Assembly: GCA_003554345.1 (NCBI GenBank)
Contig: PWGE01000115.1
Coordinates: 1-7,998 of the forward strand
Reading direction: 5' to 3'
Source: T1SED10-198M sp003554345 [NCBI: Candidatus Sumerlaeota bacterium]
GTDB taxonomy: Bacteria > Sumerlaeota > T1SED10-198M
DNA: 7,998 nt
Shown: positions 7,488-7,998 of the stretch, one piece after another
How the letters are laid out: every line of letters starts with the position of its first letter
Position numbering within the stretch: position 1 is the first letter of the stretch
Program-made: the position numbers and the translations under genes
The notes under the pieces: model-generated
The model's input: the letters and a program-made list of their open reading frames with translations, nothing else
Told to the model about the DNA's origin: nothing
The model's database searches: none

Positions 7488-7998
7488 ATGATGCGAAAGA
7501 GAATTGCAGTGATAGATTTTTTGTTTTCCTGGCCACCTGATTCGGGAGCTCGTATTGATTTAAAGGAAATTTTGGTAAGATTACAGAAAGATTATGAGGT
7601 TATATTATTCATCCTTGACTATTCGAAGAGAGGTTTTGCCGGAAATATACATGATAAAATACCCATTCCCCTCAAAGTTATTTCTACTGATAAGAAAGAC
7701 TATCATTCCCATAAATTCCTGCGGGAAATAAAGAGACAAGTTTTACAATTCAATCCCCACTGTGTATTTATTGCAGATTGCTGGCATATCAAACCATATC
7801 TCGTTGAAATGCTGAAGGACTACCCCATTTTTCTGAGATTTTATTGTTATGAAACCCTATGTTTGAAAAATAATGGAGTATTTATTTATCGTCACAATAT
7901 CTGTAACAGGAATCACCTTATTTCAAAGAAAGATTTCTTCTTCTGTCAGTGGTGTTCGCTGAGCAGTATGGTTCGCCACCGCAGAGGCTATTTCGGGG
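7488..7998 (+). CDS. Glycosyltransferase, GT4-like N-terminal part (partial)
   Basis: The frame opens at tandem ATGs (7488 and 7491), with an in-frame TAA at 7452 and no other start between. It stays open for 170 codons to the window edge, so the C-terminal part is missing. The N-terminus MMRKRIAVIDFLFSWPPDSG with the following AR matches the opening of GT-B family 4 glycosyltransferases: a beta strand, then a PPxSGxR-type loop near the acceptor site. Residues about 118-156 carry several cysteines, including CYETLC and CQWC, resembling the cysteine-rich insertion after the first domain in some GT4 enzymes. The donor-binding domain (with the usual EGF/E-rich motif) is beyond the window, so donor and acceptor are unknown. 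No signal peptide is seen; such enzymes act in the cytosol or at the inner membrane on envelope or surface glycans. No clear Shine-Dalgarno precedes the start. Confidence 0.72.
   Translation, partial: MMRKRIAVIDFLFSWPPDSGARIDLKEILVRLQKDYEVILFILDYSKRGFAGNIHDKIPIPLKVISTDKKDYHSHKFLREIKRQVLQFNPHCVFIADCWHIKPYLVEMLKDYPIFLRFYCYETLCLKNNGVFIYRHNICNRNHLISKKDFFFCQWCSLSSMVRHRRGYFG

Overview
The window is an AT-rich bacterial chromosome segment of about 8 kb carrying core housekeeping genes on both sides of a probable replication origin. The LptF/LptG-family permease implies an outer membrane, so the cell is most likely a diderm (Gram-negative-type) bacterium. Ordinary codon usage, a full complement of core genes and no phage or transposase genes argue against a plasmid or prophage. 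I cannot name the phylum. The gene order (pgeF, origin, dnaN, lptF/G, obg) without dnaA beside the origin does not match a familiar cultured group, and a little-cultured lineage is plausible.

Layout, left to right. 1-350 has no gene I can support. It holds a compact, more GC-rich patch of inverted and direct repeats (about 103-230) flanked by a 16-base direct repeat (81-96 and 298-313). 351-4383 is a minus-strand operon read in the order dnaN (sliding clamp), an LptF/LptG permease, obgE (GTPase) and a sugar phosphate isomerase/epimerase-like TIM barrel. Its junctions are tight: 24 bases, a one-base TAATG overlap, and 5 bases. 4384-5146 is a 763-base intergenic region with at least five perfect DnaA-box matches (TTWTNCACA), several one-mismatch boxes and an AT-rich flank. 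I read it as oriC. 5147-7384 is a second minus-strand operon read in the order thpR (RNA 2',3'-cyclic phosphodiesterase), a DUF4434-type TIM barrel and pgeF (YfiH/laccase-domain family). 7385-7487 is a divergent promoter region, followed by a plus-strand glycosyltransferase that runs off the right edge.

How it fits together. If replication fires from 4486-5120, the left fork runs with transcription of dnaN-lptF/G-obgE, and the right fork meets thpR-DUF4434-pgeF head-on. The clamp gene lies directly beside the origin, as in many bacteria, but dnaA is not within the visible 2.9 kb on the other side. The lptF/G, obgE, pgeF and glycosyltransferase genes are all compatible with envelope growth and cell-cycle housekeeping, though that grouping is inference.

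Several starts are placed by ribosome-binding sites or promoters rather than by longest reading frame: the isomerase at 1139, the DUF4434 gene at 6786 and thpR at 7384. I find no clearly new biochemical system. The most interesting items are the unusually sited origin with its duplicated DnaA-box pairs, the repeat patch at the left, and the nearly leaderless divergent promoters at the right.
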